Below, in pieces: positions 23,508-30,285 of a stretch of 32,496 nt of DNA (positions are counted from its first letter, which is position 1; every line of letters starts with the position of its first letter). The DNA is taken from the NCBI GenBank assembly GCA_910586605.1, contig CAJUJR010000022.1:1-32496 (forward strand), in the 5' to 3' direction. The notes beneath the pieces were generated by a model that did no database searches, had not been told where the DNA came from, and saw only the letters and a program-made list of their open reading frames with translations. The DNA comes from an uncultured Lachnospiraceae bacterium. GTDB taxonomy: Bacteria; Bacillota; Clostridia; Lachnospirales; Lachnospiraceae. A program made the position numbers and the translations under genes.

Positions 23508-24590
23508 ATGAACCAATATGAAAGAATTGTATCATACATATATCAGTACCAACGGAATGAAAAGGGGGCCAATGTAGGGTATGTAAGGCTTGAAAAGAGG
23601 GGAAGCCAATGTAGGATATCGGTACAGATGCGCCCAATGCCATTTAGGAATCTGCCAAAGGTCTACCTATACCGCCAGCTTGAAAATGGGATTGATACAG
23701 TTTATGCAGGGCAGATGACAGCAAGGGGAGGAAGCATGCTGTATAAGGCCAGTACTAGCGCAGAAGGGGTTTTTGGCTCTGAACAGACAGTGGATGAGAT
23801 GGATGGCATTTTTATAGAAGCAGATGGAGAAGCCTATTATGCAACTTCATGGAAAAATGATAATTTTTATCTTGGAGACAGGGGGAAACAATATGCTGCC
23901 CCTGAAACACAAGACATTGAAGAAAGGGAAGAAGAGGAGGGGCAGGAAGAAATATCTATAGGACGTCAGGCTGAGGGAATGGAGGATGCAGAAAAGCAGG
24001 AAGACGTTATGCCAGTAACAGGACATATAGAAGAGGCGGAAGAGGAAGAAAAGGCAGGGCAGGCTTTGCCATTGCAGGAAGTTTTGACAAAGGGCAGTGA
24101 AGTCCCGGAAGAGACAGAGGTAGTTAATACGGAAAATAGCACCCCAAAAGCAGAAACAACAGAAAGTGATATGCAGATGCAGTCTATTTGCGGTATTTGC
24201 CCTTTTAAACGGAAGATGTATGACTATGGGAAAAAAATCCTTATGACGTTCCCGTCAATGAAGCCGTTCCAGCCAGGTGTGGCAAAAGCCTGTGTGCGTA
24301 TGGAACTGCAGGATATTGGCTGCCTGCCGATTGCATCGTGGTCCTTGTCTGGAAACCGTTTTTTGTTACATGGATATTACTGTTACCGTCATCTTTTGTT
24401 TGCACAGATGGAGGATGGCAGGTATGTATTGGGAGTTCCGGGGATATATAGTGACAGGGAAAGGAAAAATGCCTGCCGGTTTGGTTTTTCTGATTTTCAG
24501 TCAATCGGTGACTTTGGGATGCAGCAAGGAGCTTTTGGATATTGGCTTTTAGGGCTTCCGGAAGAAAATCAGAGATTCTCATCTAAGTAG
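23508..24590 (+). CDS. Hypothetical protein, DUF6128-like
   Basis: 360 aa, no signal peptide or membrane segment. An N-terminal globular part (1-125) has YERIVSYIYQYQRNEKGANVG and a beta-rich body containing GYVRLEKRGSQCRISVQM. A Glu-rich linker (about 135-220) follows. The C-terminal domain (about 225-355) has GICPFKRKMYDYGKKI, VRMELQDIGCLPIASWSLSGN, LHGYYCYRHLLFAQ, LGVPGIYSDRERKNACRFGF and FGYWLLGL. This layout matches Lachnospiraceae proteins annotated with DUF6128, function unknown; the name is from memory. GGAGGG (about 23490) precedes the ATG. The 3' end overlaps the convergent acetyltransferase gene by 22 bp. Confidence 0.7.
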   Translation: MNQYERIVSYIYQYQRNEKGANVGYVRLEKRGSQCRISVQMRPMPFRNLPKVYLYRQLENGIDTVYAGQMTARGGSMLYKASTSAEGVFGSEQTVDEMDGIFIEADGEAYYATSWKNDNFYLGDRGKQYAAPETQDIEEREEEEGQEEISIGRQAEGMEDAEKQEDVMPVTGHIEEAEEEEKAGQALPLQEVLTKGSEVPEETEVVNTENSTPKAETTESDMQMQSICGICPFKRKMYDYGKKILMTFPSMKPFQPGVAKACVRMELQDIGCLPIASWSLSGNRFLLHGYYCYRHLLFAQMEDGRYVLGVPGIYSDRERKNACRFGFSDFQSIGDFGMQQGAFGYWLLGLPEENQRFSSK

Positions 24591-25120
24591 GAAAAAAGTA
24601 GATGATCCGTCCATGTTCCTTGGATTTCTGCATATTTTTGCAAATAGCCTTCTTTCACAAAACCTAGCCTGGTAAGGAGGCGGATGGAAGAAAGGTTATC
24701 TGGCTGTACATATGCTTCCAGCCTATGAAGCTTAATTTCTTTCATAACAAGGGGAATGAGCAGGGCAAGCGCCTCCTGCATATAGCCGAAGTGGCAGTAC
24801 TCTTTGCCAAGTTTATAACCAATCATGCATTTTTGGAATGCGCCGTGCTCAATGTTGCTGAAACATATAGTGCCTGTAGGGATATCTTGCGTTTCCTGTA
24901 AAAAAATCCAGTAACGTAAATAGGAAAGCTTTAAAAAAGCATTGTATTCACAGAGCAGGTTGGAATGATGGAAATCTACTGTATAAAAGCTGTTTGGGTG
25001 CAGTGGTTCAAAAGGCTCCAGAAACTGCTTATTTCTCCGGTAAAACTGGCATACTGCAGCAGCATATTCCGGCCTGAGTACCTTTAAAACCAGGCGGCTG
25101 GTTTCGTAAGTAAATTGCAT
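24569..25120 (-). CDS. GNAT-family N-acetyltransferase (RimJ/RimL-like)
   Basis: I choose the ATG at 25120 (183 aa, MQFTYETSRLVLKVLRPEY) because AAGGAGAGAG lies just upstream; a longer reading lacks a ribosome site. The fold is GNAT_3-type: beta1 TSRLVLKVLRPEY, central beta4 KCMIGYKLGKEYCHFGYMQEAL (the acetyl-CoA loop, here atypical for R/QxxGxG), and the conserved LEAYVQPDNLSSIRLLTRLGF ending in EGYLQKYA. Relatives acetylate ribosomal protein N-termini or small amines. It is divergent from tadA with a 73-bp gap containing a 13-bp inverted repeat, and convergent with the gene at 23508. Confidence 0.87.
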   Translation of the reverse strand: MQFTYETSRLVLKVLRPEYAAAVCQFYRRNKQFLEPFEPLHPNSFYTVDFHHSNLLCEYNAFLKLSYLRYWIFLQETQDIPTGTICFSNIEHGAFQKCMIGYKLGKEYCHFGYMQEALALLIPLVMKEIKLHRLEAYVQPDNLSSIRLLTRLGFVKEGYLQKYAEIQGTWTDHLLFSYLDENL

Positions 25121-25136
25121 AAAGACTCTCTCCTTG

Positions 25137-25184
25137 CATTTCTGTTTTAGATTCGTTACACTATTATACAATAAAACAGAAATG
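25137..25184. promoter_or_regulatory. 13-bp perfect dyad between GNAT and tadA
   Basis: CATTTCTGTTTTA (25137-25149) and TAAAACAGAAATG (25172-25184) are perfect inverted repeats around a 22-bp A/T-rich centre with TATTATACAAT. The right arm abuts the tadA ribosome site (GAGG). It could be a regulator site for both divergent genes or form a hairpin in the tadA leader. Confidence 0.5.
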
Positions 25185-25193
25185 AGGAAAAGT

Positions 25194-25679
25194 ATGAAAA
25201 AACAGGTTGAGTGGACAAGTGATGATATAAAATATATGAAAGAGGCATTAAAACAGGCTAAAAAAGCAGAAAAAATAGAGGAAGTGCCGATTGGCTGTGT
25301 GATTGTATACCAAGGCGCAGTTATAAGCCGTGGGTATAATAGACGTAATATACAGGCAAGCGCTTTGGCACATGCAGAGATTTTGGCGATTCAGAAAGCA
25401 AGCAAAAAAATTGGCGATTGGCGGCTGGAGGAATGTACAATGTATGTTACTTTGGAGCCGTGCCCTATGTGCGCCGGGGCAATTGTCCAGGCAAGGATTC
25501 CGAAAGTAGTGATTGGCGCAATGAATCCAAAGGCGGGATGCGCCGGCAGCATTTTAAATCTTTTACAAGAAAGCCGTTTTAACCATCAGGTTGAGACAGT
25601 ATGTGGTGTTTTAGAGGAGGAGTGCCAGGTTTTGATGAAAGATTTTTTTAAAAGTCTCCGGGAGAAAAAGAAGAAATAG
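25194..25679 (+). CDS. tadA: tRNA-specific adenosine deaminase
   Basis: Deaminates A34 to inosine in tRNA-Arg(ACG), letting one tRNA read three codons; essential in most bacteria. Start at ATG 25194 after GAGG (25184-25187), 161 aa. Zinc-deaminase motifs: H60-A61-E62 (Zn ligand and proton shuttle) and PCPMC with C90 and C93 as ligands, then GAMNPKAGCAGSILNLL, the tRNA-binding stretch found in TadA rather than guanine deaminases. The C-terminus is Lys-rich. A terminator follows at 25689. Confidence 0.93.
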   Translation: MKKQVEWTSDDIKYMKEALKQAKKAEKIEEVPIGCVIVYQGAVISRGYNRRNIQASALAHAEILAIQKASKKIGDWRLEECTMYVTLEPCPMCAGAIVQARIPKVVIGAMNPKAGCAGSILNLLQESRFNHQVETVCGVLEEECQVLMKDFFKSLREKKKK

Positions 25680-25688
25680 TTGAAAATT

Positions 25689-25729
25689 AGACGCTGATAG
25701 GGTATTATATTCCATGAGCGTCTGTTTTT
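25689..25729 (+). terminator. Terminator after tadA
   Basis: AGACGCT (25689-25695) and AGCGTCT (25717-25723) form the stem, followed by GTTTTT. Confidence 0.75.
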
Positions 25730-25734
25730 ACTAT

Positions 25735-25776
25735 ATAGGAAATTACGCTGTAGCGCACCAGCGCAGGCGGCGTGGT
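25735..25776 (+). repeat. Second copy of the ATAGGAAATT-CGCTGTA module
   Basis: ATAGGAAATTACGCTGTAGC (25735-25754) then CACCAGCGCAGGCGGCGTGG and a T run, a weaker hairpin than its relative at 23144-23204. It lies between the tadA terminator and adk. Confidence 0.6.
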
Positions 25777-25836
25777 TTTTAATCTATGCAGGACGCCCTG
25801 AAATTAAGAAATGGTGGTAAAAGCAGTGGTGCGTTA

Positions 25837-25854
25837 TGCAGAAAATGTTCTGCA
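25837..25854 (+). promoter_or_regulatory. Small hairpin in the adk leader
   Basis: TGCAGAA-AATG-TTCTGCA is a perfect 7-bp hairpin followed by five A, about 20 bases before the adk ribosome site (AAAGGAGAAC). It may act in mRNA stability or regulation; no stronger claim is possible. Confidence 0.4.
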
Positions 25855-25888
25855 AAAATATATATAACCCGAAAGGAGAACAAGCATT

Positions 25889-26533
25889 ATGAAAATTATT
25901 ATGTTAGGAGCGCCTGGCGCAGGCAAAGGGACACATGCAAAGGGGATTGTTGAGAAGTATCAAATCCCAACCATTTCAACAGGGGATATTTTCCGTCAGA
26001 ATATCAAAGATGGCACAGAGCTTGGAAAGAAAGCAAAGAGCTATATGGATGCTGGCGATTTGGTGCCGGATGAACTGGTATGTGATTTAGTTGTTGACCG
26101 CCTGGAAAAGGATGACTGTAAAAACGGTTATATTTTAGACGGGTTCCCAAGGACAATTCCACAGGCGGAAGCCCTGACGGCAGCTTTAAAGGAGAAAGGG
26201 ACAGCGATAGACTTTGCGCTTGATATTGAAATGTCAGACGATGCCATTGTAGAGCGTATGGCTGGAAGGCGTGTCTGTGCAAAATGCGGGGCAACATTCC
26301 ATGCTGTGAATATTCCTCCGAAGAAGGAAGGGATTTGTGATAATTGCGGCGGCGAGCTGCAGCTCCGTGATGATGACAAGCCAGAAACTGTTAAAAAGAG
26401 GCTTTCTGTTTACCATGAGCAGACAGCTCCATTAATTGAGTATTACAAGAATCAGGGGATTCTTCATGAAATTGACGGTTCCCTTGGTTTAGAAGGAACT
26501 GCAGAAGCAATCAGCAAAGTTCTTAATGCATAA
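25889..26533 (+). CDS. adk: Adenylate kinase (zinc-type)
   Basis: Interconverts ATP + AMP and 2 ADP. 214 aa. P-loop GAPGAGKGT (7-15), AMP-binding TGDIFR (31-36), DGFPRT (84-89) and the LID domain carrying four cysteines C130, C133, C150 and C153 that bind zinc, as in many Gram-positive bacteria. AAAGGAGAAC precedes the ATG. map follows after 26 bases and infA after that. This is the usual trio of the ribosomal-protein spc operon, but here secY is absent upstream and tadA is the neighbour. Confidence 0.97.
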   Translation: MKIIMLGAPGAGKGTHAKGIVEKYQIPTISTGDIFRQNIKDGTELGKKAKSYMDAGDLVPDELVCDLVVDRLEKDDCKNGYILDGFPRTIPQAEALTAALKEKGTAIDFALDIEMSDDAIVERMAGRRVCAKCGATFHAVNIPPKKEGICDNCGGELQLRDDDKPETVKKRLSVYHEQTAPLIEYYKNQGILHEIDGSLGLEGTAEAISKVLNA

Positions 26534-26559
26534 GAATATAAAGAGAAAGAGGGCATATT

Positions 26560-27324
26560 ATGTCGGTTACAATTAAATCAGAACATGAAATTGAATTGAT
26601 GAGAGAAGCAGGTCGGATTCTTTCTATTGTCCATGATGAAATGGGGAAAATTATCCGCCCGGGGATCAGTACGATGGATATTAACCGGAAAGGGGAAGAG
26701 GTAATCAGAAGCTTTGGATGTATTCCTTCCTTTTTAAATTATCAGGGGTATCCGGCATCCATTTGTGTTTCTGTAAATGATGAGGTAGTGCATGGGATTC
26801 CTGATAAGCGCCATATACTAAAAGAAGGTGATATTGTCAGCCTGGATGCGGGCGTGATTTATAAAGGATATCAATCTGATGCCGCCCGCACGCATGCAGT
26901 TGGGAAAATTTCAGAGGAAGACCAGAGGCTGATTGATGTTACAAAACAAAGTTTCTTTGAAGGGGTAAAATACGCAAGAGCCGGAAATCATTTATTTGAT
27001 ATTTCAAAGACAATTCAGGATTTTGTGGAAGACAATGGATATTCTGTTGTCAGGGATTTAGTTGGGCATGGCATTGGCAGGAAGCTGCATGAGGAGCCGC
27101 AGGTTCCAAACTTTAAGCCGATTGGAAGAGGGATGAAGCTCCGGGTTGGCATGACTTTGGCAATTGAGCCAATGGTAAATGCAGGGGCATATGATGTGTG
27201 GATGTTAGAGGATGATTGGACTGTTGTAACTAAGGACTCTACAAAATCGGCACATTATGAAAATACGGTTCTGATTACTGATGGCGAACCGGAGCTTCTT
27301 TCTTATAATAAAGACTTGCTGTAA
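26560..27324 (+). CDS. map: Methionine aminopeptidase, type I
   Basis: Removes the N-terminal Met from new proteins. 254 aa, pita-bread fold. Metal ligands are all present: D96 (SLDAG), D107 (SDAART), H170 (GHGIG), E203 (IEPM) and E234 (HYENTV), with substrate-site H79. AGAGGGC lies upstream. It is the middle gene of adk-map-infA and presumably cotranscribed. Confidence 0.97.
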   Translation: MSVTIKSEHEIELMREAGRILSIVHDEMGKIIRPGISTMDINRKGEEVIRSFGCIPSFLNYQGYPASICVSVNDEVVHGIPDKRHILKEGDIVSLDAGVIYKGYQSDAARTHAVGKISEEDQRLIDVTKQSFFEGVKYARAGNHLFDISKTIQDFVEDNGYSVVRDLVGHGIGRKLHEEPQVPNFKPIGRGMKLRVGMTLAIEPMVNAGAYDVWMLEDDWTVVTKDSTKSAHYENTVLITDGEPELLSYNKDLL

Positions 27325-27356
27325 AGTACTGCGAATAGAAATGAATGGAGGGAAAT

Positions 27357-27575
27357 ATGTCTAAAGAAGATGTAATTGAAATTGAAGGTATCGTAGTGGA
27401 AAAGCTTCCAAATGCGATGTTTAAAGTGGAATTGGAGAATGGGCATCAAGTGCTGGCACATATCAGCGGCAAATTGAGGAAAAATTTTATCCGTATCCTG
27501 CCGGGTGATACAGTGACGATGGAAATGTCCCCATACGATTTGACAAAAGGACGTATTACATGGAGAGATAAATAA
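27357..27575 (+). CDS. infA: Translation initiation factor IF-1
   Basis: 72-aa S1/OB-fold protein that binds the A site of the 30S subunit. The start is ATG 27357 behind GGAGGG (27347-27352); a longer reading would include the ribosome site. The sequence is canonical: LPNAMFKVELENGHQVLAHISGKL, NFIRILPGDTVTMEMSPYDL and GRITWRDK. Normally rpmJ, rpsM and rpsK follow; here a palindromic element and gene relics follow instead. Confidence 0.97.
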   Translation: MSKEDVIEIEGIVVEKLPNAMFKVELENGHQVLAHISGKLRKNFIRILPGDTVTMEMSPYDLTKGRITWRDK

Positions 27576-27623
27576 TAATGTATATATAGGCTGTAACGTA
27601 TAGTGTCAGCCTTGATATCAGGT

Positions 27624-27701
27624 AGTTTGGCGAAGTATATTTTTTCGGTGCTGTTGCAGTCCTTGGACAGTTCCTTGCGGAGAAATATACTTCGCCAAAC
27701 T
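27624..27701. repeat. Palindromic element with 19-bp perfect arms
   Basis: AGTTTGGCGAAGTATATTT (27624-27642) and its exact reverse complement (27683-27701) flank 40 bp that include GGACAGTTCCTTG, related to the 23284 element ends. It lies right after infA, so it could also serve as transcript end. No ORF. Confidence 0.7.
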
Positions 27702-27759
27702 GTATTTCGGATGTTAGAGTCTTGTTTCTCCATGTGTCCTATCATTTTCTATTCTGTGT

Positions 27760-27948
27760 CTATTCACAAACAATTCCAAAAAATAGTTTAATCAGCGTTT
27801 TATAGCGGAGTTCATCTTTTTTGACAGGCGATGTAAGCCATTTTTTGAGGTGGTTCTGTCCGTTTTTTGTTATCGTATAACTATGTATGTTTCTTTTATT
27901 TTCGTTTACTTCTCTTTTCGTAGCCAACCCACGGTTAACTAAATCGCA
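27760..27948 (-). pseudogene. Relic of a PadR-family regulator
   Basis: On the minus strand, a frame ending at TAG (27760-27762) encodes NRGLATKREVNENKRNIHSY, then TITKNGQNHLKKWLTSPVKK and DELRYKTLIKLFFG. This is the wing and C-terminal boundary region of PadR regulators of the PF03551 plus PF10400 type. The recognition helix and start are gone (TAA at 27949-27951 just before), and the C-terminal Vir_AT-type domain is cut off after a few residues. No ribosome site is present. I regard it as a truncated, dead gene. Confidence 0.7.
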
Positions 27949-28074
27949 TTATATATCAGAATGTTAGGTAAGTGAAGAATTTAGATTATTTATGGTAAGA
28001 AAACTCCCTCCGCTATTTTTGGAAAAGGATGCATCAGAATCTGTTTAAAAAGCGTCATTATTAGTAGAAGCATA

Positions 28075-28093
28075 TTTTTTAACAGTTCTTTAC
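28075..28093 (+). repeat. Terminal fragment of the 23284-type element
   Basis: TTTTTTAACAGTTCTTTAC matches the right end of the element at 23284-23446 (one change in the core) and sits immediately before the serpin ribosome site. The stretch 27952-28074 shows nothing else I can identify. Confidence 0.5.
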
Positions 28094-28112
28094 AGGAAGG
28101 AGGGCATGGGAT

Positions 28113-29471
28113 ATGGCAGGCAAAAAAATATGGAACTTTGTGGCAGCAGTAGTTGGTGGTTTAGCAGTCATTGGCGTGGCGGCATGGCAGTATAATGGGC
28201 AGCAGGATACTATAGATTGGGAGAAGGTGACGGATTATCCAGCAAAGAAGGCAGGTGAAAAGAAAAAAGTGGGAGAAGAAAAGGATATTTTACAATTGCA
28301 GAAGGTACGCTATCCTAAAAAAGACCGATGGGTAAGTGTTGATAAAGCATATCTGAAAAATCTGAAGCCTTTTTACCAAAAATCTATGAGCAGCCTTTTC
28401 CTTGGCAAAGAAGGGGAAAATTGTGTTTATTCCCCAGTAAATCTATACCTTAGCTTGGCAATGCTTGCGGAAATGACGGATGGTAAGACAAAAAGCCAGC
28501 TTTTGGATGCGTTGGGGCAGAAAGAGATTAAAAAAATTAGGGAGCAGAGTAAGTTGATTTGGGATAGTGTATATATGGATTATGGGATTTCAGAATGTAT
28601 TTTGGGCAATTCTATCTGGTTGAACCAGGATGTCCCTTACCAAAAAGAAGTCTTGGATACATTGGCAAAACAGTATTATACAGAAAGTTACCAAGGATTA
28701 ATGGGGGCAGGGATGGATCAGAACATTCAGGATTGGGTGAATGATATAACAAAAAATATATTGGAAGAAGAGGCAGGAGAAATTAAATCAACACCAGAAA
28801 TGGCATTTATCCTGATGTCGGCAGCGTATTTTTATGACCAGTGGGCAGAGCCTTTTGACAATATAGCGACAAAGAAAAATATTTTTATAAATGCAGATGG
28901 GGATAAGTCAGAATGTGATTTTATGAATCGGACAGAACGTGGAGGCGTATATAAGACAGAACGTTTCCAGTCAACTTACCTGGAATTTGAAGGCGGCAGT
29001 AATATGTTTTTATTTTTACCAGAAAAAGACGTTACTCTGGAAGATTTGTTCAGGAAGGATATGGAAGAGATATTGCATATTGCGTCTAATTTTGGGATAG
29101 GGTTTGAAGAAGGCGGCGTTTCCTTATCACTGCCTAAATTTTCAATGAGCAGTAACCTGGATTTAATTCCAGTGATGGAAAGTATGGGAATAAAAGATTT
29201 GTTTAAAAAGGACGAAGCTGATTTTACAAAGCTGATTGGAAAAGAGGATAAGAACTGCCCTCCAGTCTTTGTTAATAAAATGAAGCAGGCATCTAATGCA
29301 ACAGTAGATGAAGAAGGATGTTATGTGGCTTCTTTTACAGAGACAGAAGTATTGATGGGAGCAGCAGGATTTAAAAAAATATTTAAAATCGTCTGTGACC
29401 ATCCGTTTTTCTTTGTAATAAGTGATAACAATGGAATCCCTGTTTTTGCGGGGGCGGTAAATCAACTCTAA
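28113..29471 (+). CDS. Membrane-anchored serpin family protein
   Basis: A 452-aa serpin with an N-terminal membrane anchor or uncleaved signal (residues 5-24, IWNFVAAVVGGLAVIGVAAW) and no lipobox, so the serpin domain probably faces outside. Fold marks: VYSPVNLYLSLAMLAEMTDGKT (helix B/C region), ILGNSIWLNQD, a breach region MAFILMSAAYFYDQWAEPFD, and the C-terminal HPFFFVISDNNGIPVFAGAV. The reactive loop begins at the hinge EEG (400-402) but continues CYVASF rather than the small-residue TEAAAA of inhibitors, so inhibition by loop insertion is uncertain. Bacterial gut serpins inhibit host or bacterial proteases. GGAAGGAGGG precedes the ATG. Flanked by palindromic elements on both sides, suggesting a mobile or variable locus. 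Confidence 0.88.
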   Translation: MAGKKIWNFVAAVVGGLAVIGVAAWQYNGQQDTIDWEKVTDYPAKKAGEKKKVGEEKDILQLQKVRYPKKDRWVSVDKAYLKNLKPFYQKSMSSLFLGKEGENCVYSPVNLYLSLAMLAEMTDGKTKSQLLDALGQKEIKKIREQSKLIWDSVYMDYGISECILGNSIWLNQDVPYQKEVLDTLAKQYYTESYQGLMGAGMDQNIQDWVNDITKNILEEEAGEIKSTPEMAFILMSAAYFYDQWAEPFDNIATKKNIFINADGDKSECDFMNRTERGGVYKTERFQSTYLEFEGGSNMFLFLPEKDVTLEDLFRKDMEEILHIASNFGIGFEEGGVSLSLPKFSMSSNLDLIPVMESMGIKDLFKKDEADFTKLIGKEDKNCPPVFVNKMKQASNATVDEEGCYVASFTETEVLMGAAGFKKIFKIVCDHPFFFVISDNNGIPVFAGAVNQL

Positions 29472-29479
29472 GAGTATTG

Positions 29480-29663
29480 CCTAAAGCGTGTTTGGAAATT
29501 CATTCCAGGAACTTTTCGTTCCTTACAATCTGCACTCTATGCTTTGCACTATATTTGCCCTGAATTTATTCACTCTAGCCCGCTGCACCTCCTAAATTTG
29601 AGTCAAATCTCCCACAAAGTGTGAAGCACATCTTGAAAAAGCAATTTTCAAACACGCTCTAGG
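29480..29663. mobile_element. MITE-like element with AGCGTGTTTG ends (184 bp)
   Basis: Left end CCTAAAGCGTGTTTGGAAAT and right end reading back CCTAGAGCGTGTTTGAAAAT are inverted repeats with about two to three mismatches. The interior (CACTCTATGCTTTGCACTAT and CCCGCTGCACCTCC segments) has no ORF. It starts just after the serpin stop. I believe similar sequences are dispersed in other Lachnospiraceae, but that is from memory. Confidence 0.7.
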
Positions 29664-29674
29664 AAATTAAAGTA

Positions 29675-29740
29675 AATGTTATATAATATGGTTTACAAAG
29701 TAAACTGAATGTTATATAATGTGGTTTACAAAGTAAATCA
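29675..29740 (+). promoter_or_regulatory. Tandemly duplicated promoter/operator
   Basis: Two 33-bp direct repeats (29675-29707, 29708-29740), each with TATAAT and then a dyad GTTTAC-AAA-GTAAAC (perfect at 29691-29705; last base changed at 29724-29738). TTTACA of the first dyad (29692-29697) and TATAAT of the second repeat (29715-29720) are 17 bp apart, giving a strong promoter with one dyad over the -35 and one just after the -10: the layout of a repressor-controlled promoter for the gene at 29783. Confidence 0.6.
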
Positions 29741-29782
29741 TATTTATGCCCGTATTATGCAGGCAAAAAGGAGGAAGTAAAA

Positions 29783-30175
29783 ATGAAGATGAGACAGTTG
29801 GCGGCGGGTGTGCTTTGCATTTGCCTATTGGTATGTGCTTTTAGTACGGCAACGGGAAAAAAGGCTTTAGTGGAGGCATCATTTACAGGTGATTTTGCGG
29901 ATGGTTTAGCAGATGTGCATTTGCATATTGCAAAGAGCGGCAATCAATATCGTGCAGTTTATGAACATTTTCGGTTATGTATGATGGATGATTTGAAAGG
30001 TACTGTAAAAAAGGGAGTTTTAACATTAAAGGGGTTAGACCCTGCGGGAAAACCAATAACGCTTACAGTATCCCGTAAAGGCAATAAGAGGATTTTAAAT
30101 TTTAAGAAAACGACGTGGCAGCATTTTACGCAAGGGAAAAAAGTTTTATTAAAAAAGGTATGTAGGAGCGAGTAA
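29783..30175 (+). CDS. Small secreted protein of unknown function
   Basis: 130 aa. Signal peptide at residues 1-25 (LAAGVLCICLLVCAFSTATG). The mature part is basic and predicted beta-rich: ASFTGDFADGLADVHLHIA, FRLCMMDDLKGTVKKGVLTL, ITLTVSRKGNKRILNF and KKVLLKKVCRSE. Two cysteines remain after the signal. No family recognised; the motif pattern suggests a small lipocalin- or META-like beta domain, which is only a guess. AAAAGGAGG lies before the ATG. It is driven by the duplicated promoter/operator, so expression is probably conditional. Confidence 0.7.
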   Translation: MKMRQLAAGVLCICLLVCAFSTATGKKALVEASFTGDFADGLADVHLHIAKSGNQYRAVYEHFRLCMMDDLKGTVKKGVLTLKGLDPAGKPITLTVSRKGNKRILNFKKTTWQHFTQGKKVLLKKVCRSE

Positions 30176-30192
30176 TAAGTCAGAATTTTTGT

Positions 30193-30221
30193 TTGACATA
30201 GCTTGCAGTGTGTTGTATTTT
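30193..30221 (+). promoter_or_regulatory. Promoter for the DUF1622 gene
   Basis: TTGACA (30193-30198) and TATTTT (30216-30221) with 17 bp spacing, 65 bp ahead of the ATG at 30286. Confidence 0.5.
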
Positions 30222-30285
30222 ATAGGTATTAGAGTATTTTCGTTTAAAAAATCGGTAATAAACTTAGAAGAAACGAGGTAAGCAG

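Noticed and set aside
27585..27610. Strong terminator right after infA
   Set aside because: The GGCTG/CAGCC stem is only about 5 bp and has no T run; the palindrome at 27624 is a better candidate for transcript end.
29480..29663. Coding fragment of an insertion sequence
   Set aside because: No frame gives a transposase-like protein; only the inverted ends suggest mobility.
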